A DNA stretch of 64,000 nucleotides, from contig NZ_JARUMJ010000001.1 of the NCBI RefSeq assembly GCF_036898465.1, forward strand, positions 5,518,001-5,582,000. The letters run 5' to 3'. This document shows, one piece after another, positions 8,416-16,730 of this stretch (position 1 is the stretch's first letter; the number at the start of each line of letters is the position of its first letter). Source of the DNA: Streptomyces sp. B21-105. Lineage in GTDB: Bacteria > Actinomycetota > Actinomycetes > Streptomycetales > Streptomycetaceae. The notes beneath the pieces are model-generated. The model worked only from the letters and a program-made list of their open reading frames with translations, had not been told where the DNA came from and searched no databases. The position numbers and the translations under genes were made by a program.

Positions 8416-8617
8416 CCGCTACTTCCGCTACCGCCGCTACCGTGCAGGTCAGGGGCCTGTTCGAGGTAGCGGGAAGGGGTAGCGGTAGCGGATGGGTAGC
8501 GGCGAGGTAGCGGCAAAATCCGGTGCTTGCCGCTACCGCATCGCTGCTGGTCAGGCAGCGTTTTCCATGCCGGGTAGCGGAGGTAGCGGACTTTCCGGGG
8601 GTGGGGGGCAGTAGCGG
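8416..8617. repeat. GTAGCGG heptamer array, candidate origin or Rep/Xis-binding region
   Basis: The heptamer GTAGCGG or its complement CCGCTAC occurs about 12 times in 200 bases. Complement copies start at 8416, 8425 and 8434 (9-bp period) and at 8530. Direct copies start at 8466, 8479, 8485, 8496, 8507, 8574, 8583 and 8611. The last three lie inside the 3' end of the DUF3631 gene. The non-coding gap 8369-8550 holds the rest. The two orientations face each other around 8441-8465, so the region can also form a large hairpin. Dense short iterated repeats next to a rep gene resemble a replication origin. Confidence 0.55.
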
Positions 8618-9699
8618 GCCCATGCGTCCCAGAGATCGGCGGCGTAGTAGCCCTTGAGGACGCTGCCGGCGGCCTTGATGTTGCGAGAGGCGATCGGCTC
8701 GTTGTCGGCCGTCATGTACTCGGCGAGCATCTTCGACAAGCGGCGATTGTCGAGCGGCTTGCCGCTGAGGTCGGCCCATGGGGCGTCGTCGAGGGCGTTG
8801 AGCCGGTCGAGGATGGCGACGGTGGGCAGGCGGTCGATGCCGACCATGACGTGGTCGCGCAGGTCGGTCAGCAGCCGCACGCCCATGCTGCCTTTGTCGT
8901 TGGCGCGGGAGGCTTTGACCAGGGCCAGGCAGGCTTCGCGGGCCCGGTCGGGCCAGTTGCCGCCGGCCGCGTCCGCGATGGCGAGCAGCGGTTCCCACAC
9001 GTCGGCCGGCCGGTCGGCGACTCCGTCCGGCATGTCCGGCCACGCCCCCATGACGAACTCCCGGGCCTGCTCCGCCCATGCGGCGAGCCGGTCGCGGAGC
9101 TTGTGGCCTTCCGCCTCGTGGATGCGGGCCCGGAAGGGCTCCACCGTCTCGTTCCGGGCCCGGCGGCGCATGCGGATGATGACAGAGCGGGTGAGGATGG
9201 TGTCGGGCAGCGAGCCGAGACCGGCGACCGCGACCGCGCAGTACGAGGGGAACGCCTGAACGGTCTGGTTGCCGCCGTCGCCGATGCACCGGTAGGTGAC
9301 GCCGGTGCGGCGGTGGCCGGCGTTCAGGAACCCGCGCAGCTCCTCGTTGTCGCCTGCTTTGGGGCCGAAGACGGTGTCGATCTCGTCGAACAGGATCGTG
9401 GGTTTGCCGCCGGGTCCGGAGACGGACCGGAACAGGGCGGCGGCGGACGCGTTGACGGCCGTCATGGGCTGCGGCACGAGGGTTTCCACGATCTCCAGTG
9501 CCCGCGTCTTGCCCGACCCCGGCTCGGGGGACAGGAAGGCGATGCGGGGAGTGGAGTCGAACGCGTCGAGCAGGTGGGCGTGTGCGTCCCAGAGTGTGAC
9601 GGCGACGAACGCGGCGTCGGTGGGGAAGACGTTGAAGCGGCGGTGGAAGGCTTCGACTTCGTCGAGCAGGGCAGCGCCGTCGATGGCGGGCTCGGTCAT
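8551..9699 (-). CDS. DUF3631 P-loop ATPase, AICE replication protein
   Basis: This 382-aa protein is helicase-like and probably acts with the upstream primase in autonomous replication of the excised element. Walker A EPGSGKT is at residues 59-65 and Walker B ILFDEID at about 102-108. An arginine-containing sensor region (LPDTILTRSVIIRMRRR) follows, and the C-terminal half is of the DUF3631 type. The ATG overlaps the stop of the preceding small gene (ATGA), indicating translational coupling. The last 20 codons overlap the GTAGCGG repeat array. Confidence 0.88.
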   Translation of the reverse strand: MTEPAIDGAALLDEVEAFHRRFNVFPTDAAFVAVTLWDAHAHLLDAFDSTPRIAFLSPEPGSGKTRALEIVETLVPQPMTAVNASAAALFRSVSGPGGKPTILFDEIDTVFGPKAGDNEELRGFLNAGHRRTGVTYRCIGDGGNQTVQAFPSYCAVAVAGLGSLPDTILTRSVIIRMRRRARNETVEPFRARIHEAEGHKLRDRLAAWAEQAREFVMGAWPDMPDGVADRPADVWEPLLAIADAAGGNWPDRAREACLALVKASRANDKGSMGVRLLTDLRDHVMVGIDRLPTVAILDRLNALDDAPWADLSGKPLDNRRLSKMLAEYMTADNEPIASRNIKAAGSVLKGYYAADLWDAWARYCPPPPESPLPPLPGMENAA

Positions 9700-10088
9700 G
9701 CGGCGGTCCTCCGTTCGGTGAGCGCGGCGGGGGTGCCGGTGCAGAGGTGCTTGTGGGCCGTGTAGTCGGTGACCAGGTCGGCCACGGCCTGTTGGCCGGT
9801 GGCGGTGGCGGTGTGGCCGCAGGAGCAGGCGTAGGCGGCCGTGGGGGTGTCGCCGTAGCGCTTGGACCAGCGGGCTCCGTCGTGGCGGTGGCGGTAGACC
9901 GGCGGGGCGTAGACGCGGATCCCGGGGCGGTCGGGCGTTGGGTCAGTGCCAAGGGCCATGGGGACGCCCTGACGGGCGGCGACCTTCGGCACGCCTACGG
10001 CCGTCGTGTCCACAGGATGTGGAGCGGCGTCCCGTCGGGCGGGGTCGGGGCTGATGCTCTTCAGAGGGGGGCGGGCCGATGCGCTCAT
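9696..10088 (-). CDS. Small AICE protein between primase and DUF3631 ATPase
   Basis: This 130-aa protein is of unknown function. It has a C-terminal segment, AYACSCGHTATATGQQAVADL followed by HLCTGTP, with a CxCxH pattern that could bind zinc. The N-terminal third is Pro- and Ala-rich and looks disordered. The ATG at 10088 overlaps the primase stop and its own stop overlaps the ATPase start, so it is coupled on both sides. This suggests an accessory role in replication. Confidence 0.7.
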   Translation of the reverse strand: MSASARPPLKSISPDPARRDAAPHPVDTTAVGVPKVAARQGVPMALGTDPTPDRPGIRVYAPPVYRHRHDGARWSKRYGDTPTAAYACSCGHTATATGQQAVADLVTDYTAHKHLCTGTPAALTERRTAA

Positions 10089-10993
10089 GCCGTCGCTCCC
10101 CTGCGCCGCTGGTTGTGGGCGATCGACCAGTTCAGAGCGCTCCGCAGAGTGGAGCGGCACTCGGCGACGGTGAGTCCGGCAGCCTCCCCCGCCTCCTGAA
10201 GAGCCTGCTCGACCGAGTGCCGGGAGAGGTCGCCCCATGCGACGAACCGTCCGAGTGCGCGCGCCGCGCGGAACAACGTCGACTCGCGCGCCCCGAGTTG
10301 GGCGGTGGCGACGTTGCGCGTCTCGGCGGCAAGGGCGACGTCCGCATATCGGCCGGATTGCCCCGGTACGGCCACCGAAGGGACGTGAGAGCGCTTGGGG
10401 GCGGGCTTGAGGACGCTGTGCAGCCATCCGGGCAGTGGGGCCGCCTCAGCGTCGCACAGCGGCTCGTATGGTCCGGCGGGGGTGACGGAACCGGCGGCGA
10501 CGACGTATCCGCCCCATGCCCGCGTGTCGACCAACTCGCCCACGGTCCCCGCTGTGTTGGTCAGCCGGACCCCGGGCGGGGCGGTGAAGTACAGGTGGGT
10601 TCCACCGCTCGCGGTCCGGATGCGGTAGGTGGCGGGGACGGCGTGGCCGGCGCGCTCGCAGAGCGCACCGAAGGTGGCCGCGCCGTCAGGCGCGTCCGAA
10701 CTGCCGTTGTCCTTGGGCACGTCGAGGTCGACGACCAGCAGCCCCGAGGGGCCGGTGGCGATCCCGACGTTGAACGGGCCGTGCGACCAGGTCGCGCGGA
10801 TGCGGTCCGGGTCGGTCGTGGCGCGTTCCTCCCACTTCCGGTGTCCGCCGGCGCAGGGCCCCGTGCCGGGGCAGGACTGCTCGCCGTGCAGGGCGGGGCG
10901 CTTGGTGCCGGAACGCAGGGGAAAGACGTGCCATCCGCGTTCGATGGCGTTCAGCGCTGCGCGGAGCAGCGCGGACTGTGAGTCATGGGTCAT
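10085..10993 (-). CDS. Bifunctional primase/polymerase (Prim-Pol) of the AICE
   Basis: This 302-aa protein has an N-terminal Prim-Pol domain (about residues 8-200). It contains GWHVFPLRSGTKRP, the conserved GIATGPSGLLVVDLDVPK with catalytic acidic residues, RTASGGTHLYF and ELVDTRAWGGYVVAAGS. The C-terminal region has VAWGDLSRHSVEQAL, a small helical primase-associated region. This type initiates replication in Prim-Pol AICEs. ATG at 10993. It is the first gene of the replication-excision operon, after a hairpin at 11032-11074. Confidence 0.92.
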   Translation of the reverse strand: MTHDSQSALLRAALNAIERGWHVFPLRSGTKRPALHGEQSCPGTGPCAGGHRKWEERATTDPDRIRATWSHGPFNVGIATGPSGLLVVDLDVPKDNGSSDAPDGAATFGALCERAGHAVPATYRIRTASGGTHLYFTAPPGVRLTNTAGTVGELVDTRAWGGYVVAAGSVTPAGPYEPLCDAEAAPLPGWLHSVLKPAPKRSHVPSVAVPGQSGRYADVALAAETRNVATAQLGARESTLFRAARALGRFVAWGDLSRHSVEQALQEAGEAAGLTVAECRSTLRSALNWSIAHNQRRRGATA

Positions 10994-11031
10994 GCTGGAG
11001 GTCTCCAGTTCCTTGATGGTGACTGGCTGGA

Positions 11032-11074
11032 CAAGGGCGGCCCCGGTTCTTGGCGGAATGGGGGGCCGCCCTTG
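11032..11074 (-). terminator. Hairpin separating the transfer operon from the replication operon
   Basis: A perfect 13-bp stem, CAAGGGCGGCCCC (11032-11044) with GGGGCCGCCCTTG (11062-11074), has a 17-base loop. It starts 7 bases after the stop of the 149-aa gene on the minus strand. It could end the transfer transcript or attenuate read-through into the primase gene. Confidence 0.55.
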
Positions 11075-11080
11075 GCGTAG

Positions 11081-11530
11081 CTACTGGCCGGCGGCCGCCA
11101 TCAGCGCGTACTGCTGGCGGACGTAGGCGCGCGGGTCGCGGTCGGCGTGTGCGTCGTCGAGTTCGATCAGGAATTTCGCCGCGGTGTGGGCGGTGTCGTC
11201 GTCGCGGTGGTCGGCTCCGTCGGCGAGCGCGATGCGGTCGAGGACGGCGGCCTTGCGCAGGTAGAAGCCGCGTTCCAGCGCGGTGTAGCAAGCCGCAGTG
11301 CCGAGCGTGTGAGCGATCCAGTCGAGTTCGCTGTGGATGCTGGGGGCGTCGGCGTAGGCCTGCTCGGGGTCGGGCCAGACGTCGGCGTGGTCGGCGGTGA
11401 GGTAGAGGCGCTGACGCTCGCCGTCGCGGGTGGGGAAGACGCTCACCCGTCCGGTCTTGAACGCGGCCTCCAGGGCGTCGGCGACGCGGTCGGAGTCGGC
11501 GGGGTCGCAGATGACGCGGATCTCGAACAC
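11081..11530 (-). CDS. Conserved AICE protein of unknown function (149 aa)
   Basis: The protein starts MFEIRVICDPADSDRVADALEAAF, a beta-alpha pattern resembling small ACT-like or ferredoxin-like folds, followed by helical segments (AAKFLIELDDAHADRDPRAYV). No catalytic motif is evident. Proteins of this kind are often found between spd and rep genes in Streptomyces elements. The GTG start at 11530 follows AGGGAGC. I cannot assign a function. Confidence 0.7.
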   Translation of the reverse strand: MFEIRVICDPADSDRVADALEAAFKTGRVSVFPTRDGERQRLYLTADHADVWPDPEQAYADAPSIHSELDWIAHTLGTAACYTALERGFYLRKAAVLDRIALADGADHRDDDTAHTAAKFLIELDDAHADRDPRAYVRQQYALMAAAGQ

Positions 11531-11543
11531 GTAGGGCTCCCTG

Positions 11544-12011
11544 TCAGCCGTGGAAGTGGTTGCGCTTGAACGTCGCCTTGCGGATGTGGAAGGTGTTGCC
11601 GCCGCTCCCGCTGCTGCGTCCGCCGAAGATCTGCACGGCGATCCATCCGCCGAAGACGACGGCGGCCAGTGTGATGAGCTGGGTGATCAGCGCGGTGAGC
11701 GCGGTGATGAACGTGGTGAGCAGCAGCAGGCCGCCGCACACGGCGAGGAATCCGACGCCCCCGAGGGCGACGTTCACCGCCGTCCGCGAGACGGCCGGCC
11801 GGTCGGTGACCGGTTCGGGCTGCACGGGGCTGACGGCGTAGCCGGTGACGACGCGGCCGTCGGGCAGGACGACGCTCGCCACGGCCGGGACGGCTCCGGA
11901 CTGCACCGGCACAAGGGGTGCCGGGTACGGGGCGGGCGGGGTGAGGGGGGTGGGCTGGTGGACTTCCAGGACCCGGACGGCGGGCGGATGGTGGGCGTGG
12001 TCGGGGTACAT
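11544..12011 (-). CDS. SpdB3-like membrane protein (plasmid spread)
   Basis: This 155-aa protein has a Pro-rich N-terminal half. Two adjacent hydrophobic helices follow (VALGGVGFLAVCGGLLLLTTF and LITQLITLAAVVFGGWIAV), then a basic, His-containing tail. Spd proteins support intramycelial spread of the element after transfer. I chose the ATG at 12011, which is preceded by GGAAGGG at 7 bases; an upstream ATG at 12050 would add 13 residues. It lies just downstream of traB, the usual place. Confidence 0.65.
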   Translation of the reverse strand: MYPDHAHHPPAVRVLEVHQPTPLTPPAPYPAPLVPVQSGAVPAVASVVLPDGRVVTGYAVSPVQPEPVTDRPAVSRTAVNVALGGVGFLAVCGGLLLLTTFITALTALITQLITLAAVVFGGWIAVQIFGGRSSGSGGNTFHIRKATFKRNHFHG

Positions 12012-12110
12012 GCGGAATCCCTTCCGGTGCGCAGTGAGGGAGGCGGACACACCCCCTGCCGGGGGCGTCGTGGAGGGGGTTTCAGGGGTGCTGGCCTGCG
12101 GGCTTCCCTG

Positions 12111-12214
12111 CCTCCCTGGGGATCATCTGTGCAGGTCAGGGCCAGGGATGCGGGGCAGGGAGGGGGTTAGGGAGTTCTCCCTGCCTCCCTGCCCGGGTGG
12201 GGGTCGCCTCCCTG
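12111..12214. repeat. CCTCCCTG repeats downstream of traB, candidate clt
   Basis: The octamer CCTCCCTG occurs directly at 12111, 12184 and 12207 and inverted at 12156. GGGCAGGGAGG (12153-12163) and CCTCCCTGCCC (12184-12194) form a perfect 11-bp inverted repeat. Streptomyces TraB proteins recognise 8-bp repeats at the cis-acting clt site, often near traB, so this 164-bp gap is a candidate. Sequence specificity differs between elements, so the match cannot be checked by eye. Confidence 0.4.
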
Positions 12215-14320
12215 TCATCCGTCGGCGGAAGCGGAACCCTCGGAGTCGCGGTTGGTGAGGGCGCGGGCGACGCGGTCGCGGCCGACGACCATGCGGCCGT
12301 CGGACTTGTAGGGCTCCGCGCCGGCGTCTTCCAGGACGCGCTTGAGGTCGCCGGGCGTCCAGCGGCCGTAGGCGTCCGCGTTCAAGGTGGTGAGGCGCTT
12401 GAGTACGTCGGCGGTCAGGACGCGGGAGGCGTTGCCGAGGACGGTGAGGATGTCGGCGAGCGGGTCACGCTGCTCGCCGGTCTCGACGGCGTGCAGGGTG
12501 GTGACGCCGTCGCGCAGGGCCCGGGCCCGGTCGGTGATGACCGTCGCGGCGTCGTCGTCGATGTAATGCGTGCGGACCGTGATGGACGCCTGCCCTGCCG
12601 GAATCGTGATGCCGTCGGAAGCGACGACCAGCGTTCCCTTGTCCAGGCCGGGACGGAGCATGTTCGGCGCGGCTCCGCCGTCCACGGCCTTGTCACCGAG
12701 CGCCATCCGGGCCTGCTGCTCGGTGCCCAGCGCGAGGGAGGCACGCGTGTGCGCGCCCTCGCGGACCAGCTTGGGCAGGTTCTGGTCGGTGGGGTCCTGA
12801 GTGCCCTGCCACATCAGGACGTTCACCGCACGCCCCTGGTTGTGGATCTTGCGGACGGCCATGAAGTACCGGGACGTGGCCTTGGACCCGCCGTACGGCC
12901 GCTTGTCCTCGTCGACGGCCGGACACATGAACGCGACCTGCGCTTCGTCCACCACCACGATCAGCGGCGGGAACTGCGTTCCGGGCGGTGCCTGAATGCG
13001 GCGGTTCATCTCCTCCACCGCGCCCTCGACCATCTGGGTGACCTGCATGACGTGCTCGTCGGTCGGGCCCTGGATCAGGGTGGAGGCGAGGCCGTCGAAC
13101 ATGGCCCAGTCTCCGACGCCCTTGAGGTCGCCCATGAGGAACTGGACCGACCGGTCCAGCGCCACCCACAGGGCGAGGGAGCGCAGGGCGACGGTCTTGC
13201 CCTGGTTGGACAGGCCCGTGATGAGCAGGTGCCGCTGGTAGAGGCTCAGGCTCGCGGCGTCGCCGCGCAGGTCCTGGCCCCAGGGGGCGCGGCCCTTGGC
13301 GTAGTCGGCGGTCAAAGTGTCGTCGGTGACCAGCGGGGACGGGCCGATCGGCTCGTCGAGCGCGCCGGAGTCGGCGACCCACAGCCGCACCGTCCGCGCG
13401 GCCTGCGGGATCGTGACGAACACTTCGTGCTCATGCCGGGACAGGTTCTCCGCCAACTTGCGCCGCCTGCCCTGCACTTCGTTCGTGGCCACCCCGGACG
13501 GCAGGGTGACGTCGACCTCTACGCCGCATCCGGCGATGCGGATCGGCCCGAGCATGGACGCGCCGGCGTCGCCCATCTCCTTGATGGCGTTGCGCAGCGC
13601 CGGCACCCCGAGGTCGCGCAGGGCCTTGACCACGATCGACGGGGTGATCGGCTCACCCTCACCCGATCGGACGTTGGCCGGGAGAGCCCACGCGGGTGCG
13701 GCCTGCTGCTTGCTGCCGACGGCCCACAGGGCGAGCAGCGCGAGGAACGGGCCGAGGGTGACGGCCGGGCCCCAGACCACCTGAACGATGGTGATGAGCA
13801 GGTCGATTGCCTTGATGACGGCCATGATCGGCGTGACGACGTCGGTGACGTCCTTGTTCGCGATCGCCAGCACCACCCCGAGCGCGACCAGACCGCCTAT
13901 CCCCATGCCCGTGCCGACCAGCGCGCCCTTGGCCGCGTCCAGCGGCGAGTGCAGCAGATCCATACGCCGGCGGTGGCGAGCCTCGCGGTAGCGCTGCCCG
14001 CGATCCTCCCACTCGGCAGCGGCCTCGTAGTTCCCCGCGGCTTCCGCCGCACGAAGCATCCGCTCGTAGCGGGCGGCGGTACGCCCGTCCCACGTGCGGC
14101 GGGCCACGATCCGCGCCCCGCCCATCACGTAGAGGCTGTGCCGGGCGACCGTGCGGGCGGTCGTCTTCGTGCGCTCGTGCGTGACGGCCGTCTTCACGGC
14201 GCGCCCGGAACGCACCCACAGCGGGAGGGGTGCCGGCGGTGCCGGGTCGGGCACCACGGTCAACGTGGTCACGGCCGGGGGGTCGGTGTGCTTGTGCAGG
14301 TGAACGACGTTCTCGGACAT
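12215..14320 (-). CDS. TraB/TraSA-type FtsK-like conjugative DNA translocase
   Basis: This 701-aa membrane-anchored hexameric ATPase pumps double-stranded DNA between hyphae and is sufficient for AICE transfer. The N-terminal third holds membrane helices (LVGTGMGIGGLVALGVVLAI and a second hydrophobic region). The FtsK-like motor has Walker A GLSNQGKT at about residues 368-376 and Walker B LIVVVDEAQ at about 452-460. The C-terminus carries a winged-helix region (RVLTADVLKRL to VGRDRVARAL) that would read clt repeats. The ATG at 14320 follows GAGGAGA. It lies in the transfer operon. Confidence 0.93.
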   Translation of the reverse strand: MSENVVHLHKHTDPPAVTTLTVVPDPAPPAPLPLWVRSGRAVKTAVTHERTKTTARTVARHSLYVMGGARIVARRTWDGRTAARYERMLRAAEAAGNYEAAAEWEDRGQRYREARHRRRMDLLHSPLDAAKGALVGTGMGIGGLVALGVVLAIANKDVTDVVTPIMAVIKAIDLLITIVQVVWGPAVTLGPFLALLALWAVGSKQQAAPAWALPANVRSGEGEPITPSIVVKALRDLGVPALRNAIKEMGDAGASMLGPIRIAGCGVEVDVTLPSGVATNEVQGRRRKLAENLSRHEHEVFVTIPQAARTVRLWVADSGALDEPIGPSPLVTDDTLTADYAKGRAPWGQDLRGDAASLSLYQRHLLITGLSNQGKTVALRSLALWVALDRSVQFLMGDLKGVGDWAMFDGLASTLIQGPTDEHVMQVTQMVEGAVEEMNRRIQAPPGTQFPPLIVVVDEAQVAFMCPAVDEDKRPYGGSKATSRYFMAVRKIHNQGRAVNVLMWQGTQDPTDQNLPKLVREGAHTRASLALGTEQQARMALGDKAVDGGAAPNMLRPGLDKGTLVVASDGITIPAGQASITVRTHYIDDDAATVITDRARALRDGVTTLHAVETGEQRDPLADILTVLGNASRVLTADVLKRLTTLNADAYGRWTPGDLKRVLEDAGAEPYKSDGRMVVGRDRVARALTNRDSEGSASADG

Positions 14321-14434
14321 GCGGAAGTCTCCTCAACACCCCACGACGGGGCAGGAATTGCGTGCGGGAAGAGCGAGGAGCCGGGACGGCGGGGGCGGCC
14401 GTCCCGGCGACGGTTCAGGCGGTGCGGGCGGGTG

Positions 14435-14752
14435 TCACCACCAGCCGGACGACTTCTTCGCGGCCTTGGCCTTGGCGTGCTCGTTCACGACCCGCTGACG
14501 CTCGGTCGTGAGCGCGGCGATCTCCGCGACCAGACGCGTTTCCGCAGCACTCCAGGCGGTCTCCAGCTTGCGTTCCGCGCGGGACGGGGCCTCGCCCCGC
14601 AGGACGCGGTACGAGCCGCCGGCCAGGCCGGCCAGCACCGCGCGCCGCTCACGGCCGTCCAGCGGCCACATCTCCCGGTCACGGACCGCGTCCAGCTTGC
14701 GCATCGTCTTCTGAATCTCGCGGTCGAGACGGCGGGTGTCGGGCTTGCCCAT
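14435..14752 (-). CDS. Small charged AICE protein upstream of traB
   Basis: This 105-aa, strongly charged, helical protein (REIQKTMRKLDAVRDREMW and a long heptad-like C-terminal helix ending AKAKAAKKSSGWW) has no recognisable domain and could be coiled-coil. I chose the ATG at 14752, preceded by GAAGGAG at 8 bases, rather than an upstream start at 14839 that would overlap the next gene. It is part of the transfer operon; function unknown. Confidence 0.65.
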   Translation of the reverse strand: MGKPDTRRLDREIQKTMRKLDAVRDREMWPLDGRERRAVLAGLAGGSYRVLRGEAPSRAERKLETAWSAAETRLVAEIAALTTERQRVVNEHAKAKAAKKSSGWW

Positions 14753-14765
14753 GTCAGGCACTCCT

Positions 14766-15119
14766 TCAAGCGTCGGAGGGTTCGGGGTAGGCGCAGGGAA
14801 CGCACATGCCGAGCGACGGCGGGATGACGTATCCGGCATCCGTGCGGCAGTGCGGGCAGGTACGGCGGGCGGTGTTGGCCTTGGCCAACGCCGCCCACTT
14901 CGCCGGCGTCATCGGCCGCACCGGCTTGGCGTCTTCGACGCGGTAGAGGTAGGCGACCAGCGGCCCCCGCCGGCGGCGCGGCCGCTCCAGCTGAGCGGCC
15001 ACGCCCTGACCGCCGGGCCGCAGGTCGCGGGCCCGAAGCTGTCGGCGGGTGGCGTAGCCGTCCGGGGCGAGATGCCACCGGAACACCGGCAGCGCGGCCA
15101 TCAGGCGACGCGCTTCCAT
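14766..15119 (-). CDS. RRQRL motif-type zinc-binding AICE protein
   Basis: This 117-aa protein has the family signature ATRRQLRARDLRPGGQ and a C-terminal CPHC...CVPC pair that would bind one zinc ion. Such proteins are found almost only on Streptomyces integrative elements and plasmids, and their role is unknown. The ATG at 15119 overlaps the upstream spd gene by 19 bases, as in a tightly packed operon. Confidence 0.8.
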   Translation of the reverse strand: MEARRLMAALPVFRWHLAPDGYATRRQLRARDLRPGGQGVAAQLERPRRRRGPLVAYLYRVEDAKPVRPMTPAKWAALAKANTARRTCPHCRTDAGYVIPPSLGMCVPCAYPEPSDA

Positions 15120-15973
15120 GCCGCCCGCAGCCGCACTTCGGATGCGGAGTGGCCGGCCGCCCGGAAGCGCACGGCCATCTCCCGGTACGACAGGGCCGGG
15201 GTCTGGCTGTGCCGGATCGTGTCGACCAGCGCGTCAAGCTGCGCGTCCGTGAGCGCGGGAGCAGACTCCAGGGCGAGCGCGGACAGCGGCTCGACCGGAC
15301 CCCAGACCGGGAGCTCCCAGCGGGGCGTGACGTCCGGTGTGACGCCGGGCGTGACGGTGCTCGTCACGCAGGTCAGGGCCCGACCGGTGTCCTCGCCCTG
15401 CCGCGCCGTCTCCAGCGTCGACCACGCCCCCGCCAGGGTCGCGGCGGTCTTCGCCTGCACCCGTGCGACACGCGCGCCGGCCGCTGTCACGGCCGTCAAC
15501 CGCGTCTCCTCCGTGGACGCGTCGGCCCGCAGCCGGGCCCGCGCCACCGCCGCCTCATCCCGCGCTTCCTGTTGGATGCCCCGGATGGCACCGAGCGCGG
15601 CCGGGGTGAGCGCGGTCCGCTCCCACATGCCGTGAACCAGCCACAACGCCTTGGCCGCGACCGGCAACCACGCCACCGCCAACCAGGCCCCGGTGGATCC
15701 CTCGGCGGTCAGCGCGTGCGCCACCAGGACGCCGGTCGCGAGCAGGCCGAAGCACCACCCGACGGCCGTCACGGCGTGGCTGTGGTCGCCCTGCGCGGCG
15801 AGCCGGCGTTCGTAGGCGAGGGTGGCGAGCCATCCCCCGTCGATGCCCAGGCCGACGACCAGGGCGACCGGCCACGGCATCGCCGTGCCCAGCCACATCA
15901 CCACCACCGCGAGGGTGAGCACCATGGAGACGGCCGTCATCGCGACGGCCGGCCCTGCGGTCTTGGCCTTCAC
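15101..15973 (-). CDS. SpdB2-like membrane transfer protein
   Basis: This 290-aa protein has four N-terminal membrane helices (about residues 8-30, 35-50, 65-85 and 95-112, including VSMVLTLAVVVMWLG and LVVGLGIDGGWLATLAYE). A long charged helical region follows (QQEARDEAAVARARLRADAS) and then a C-terminal helical domain ending ALSYREMAVRFRAAG that resembles a helix-turn-helix. This layout is typical of SpdB2 proteins in AICE spread operons. The GTG start at 15973 overlaps the DUF6284 stop (GTGA). Confidence 0.75.
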   Translation of the reverse strand: MKAKTAGPAVAMTAVSMVLTLAVVVMWLGTAMPWPVALVVGLGIDGGWLATLAYERRLAAQGDHSHAVTAVGWCFGLLATGVLVAHALTAEGSTGAWLAVAWLPVAAKALWLVHGMWERTALTPAALGAIRGIQQEARDEAAVARARLRADASTEETRLTAVTAAGARVARVQAKTAATLAGAWSTLETARQGEDTGRALTCVTSTVTPGVTPDVTPRWELPVWGPVEPLSALALESAPALTDAQLDALVDTIRHSQTPALSYREMAVRFRAAGHSASEVRLRAAWKRVA

Positions 15974-16239
15974 GCCGCGCCGCCCGGCAGCGTCGCCGCA
16001 GCGGGGCCGTTGGCCAGGTTCCGGCGGGCCGCCAGGACCCGGTTGCGAGCGCGGCGGATGCGGCGGGCATCGACCTCGTTCGCGGGGCGGTCGAGGGTCA
16101 TGATCTGCGCGTCGAGCAGGTCGACTTCCGCCAGAATCAGCGGCGACTCCTGCTCGATCGCGTCCAGCTCAGCGCTGGTCGGCTCCGTGAAGTCGGCGAA
16201 CGCGGTAACAGCGCTCTGAACGGTGACGATGGATTCCAT
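15970..16239 (-). CDS. DUF6284 family protein
   Basis: This 89-aa protein matches the DUF6284 pattern: IVTVQSAVTAFADFTEPT, then AELDAIEQESPLILAEVDLLD, QIMTLDRP and a basic RRIRRARNRVLAARR helix. These small proteins accompany Streptomyces transfer operons and have no known function. The ATG at 16239 lies after GGGAGAA. It is the first gene of the leftward transfer operon and is coupled to the SpdB2-like gene. Confidence 0.8.
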   Translation of the reverse strand: MESIVTVQSAVTAFADFTEPTSAELDAIEQESPLILAEVDLLDAQIMTLDRPANEVDARRIRRARNRVLAARRNLANGPAAATLPGGAA

Positions 16240-16730
16240 GGGTCGTGTTCTCCCTGCAAGGTGGCAACGGCCCGAACCGCGCCCCCAGTGCTCCAACACT
16301 GGGGGCGCTCGCCGTTGGGGTCGGAATGTCCGGCTCCCCTCAACCCCGCCCGTACGGACTCCGCGAATCGCGGGACCGGACGGCCAGGGGAGGCAACCGG
16401 CGCGACGAGAGCCGCCGCGAAAGCTGAACGAGAGCGGACCGAGCTACTGCACAGGTGACGCCGGCCGGTCCATCACGGCGACACCCCAAGTTGTCGTAGA
16501 CGCATCAGAACTCCTCGGAAGACGGGAACGGGCAAAGCACTGCAAGGGGGACCTTGTCCCCACTCTCCGGCCGTTGCTCGCGGTCGCCGGGCCACCTCGC
16601 CAGTACGGGCCGAAACCCTGTTCCCCCTGGCCTTTAGCGGGATTGCAGCGTCCCCGCCCCGTGCATTCGTGCAGGTCAAACAGCCGCGACAGCGCCCCAA
16701 CTTGCTGGGGCCTCTCGGGTACATCCCTAA
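16240..16730. promoter_or_regulatory. Divergent regulatory region between the transfer operon and the GntR gene
   Basis: About 490 bases hold no convincing gene. The region contains a perfect inverted repeat at 16279-16308 (12-bp arms, 6-base loop), which would lie in the leader of the leftward transfer operon, and it precedes the GGTTCCCT operator cluster. It must contain the promoter of the transfer operon, but I could not fix its -10 or -35. Confidence 0.45.
16279..16308. repeat. Perfect inverted repeat in the transfer operon leader
   Basis: The arms (16279-16290, core CGCCCCCAGTG, and 16297-16308) are fully complementary over 12 bp with a CTCCAA loop. It lies about 40 bases upstream of the DUF6284 start. 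It may be an RNA hairpin or a repressor site. Confidence 0.6.

Noticed and set aside
12197..14827. 876-codon plus-strand open frame across traB
   Set aside because: The TraB frame on the minus strand has clear Walker motifs; this one has none.
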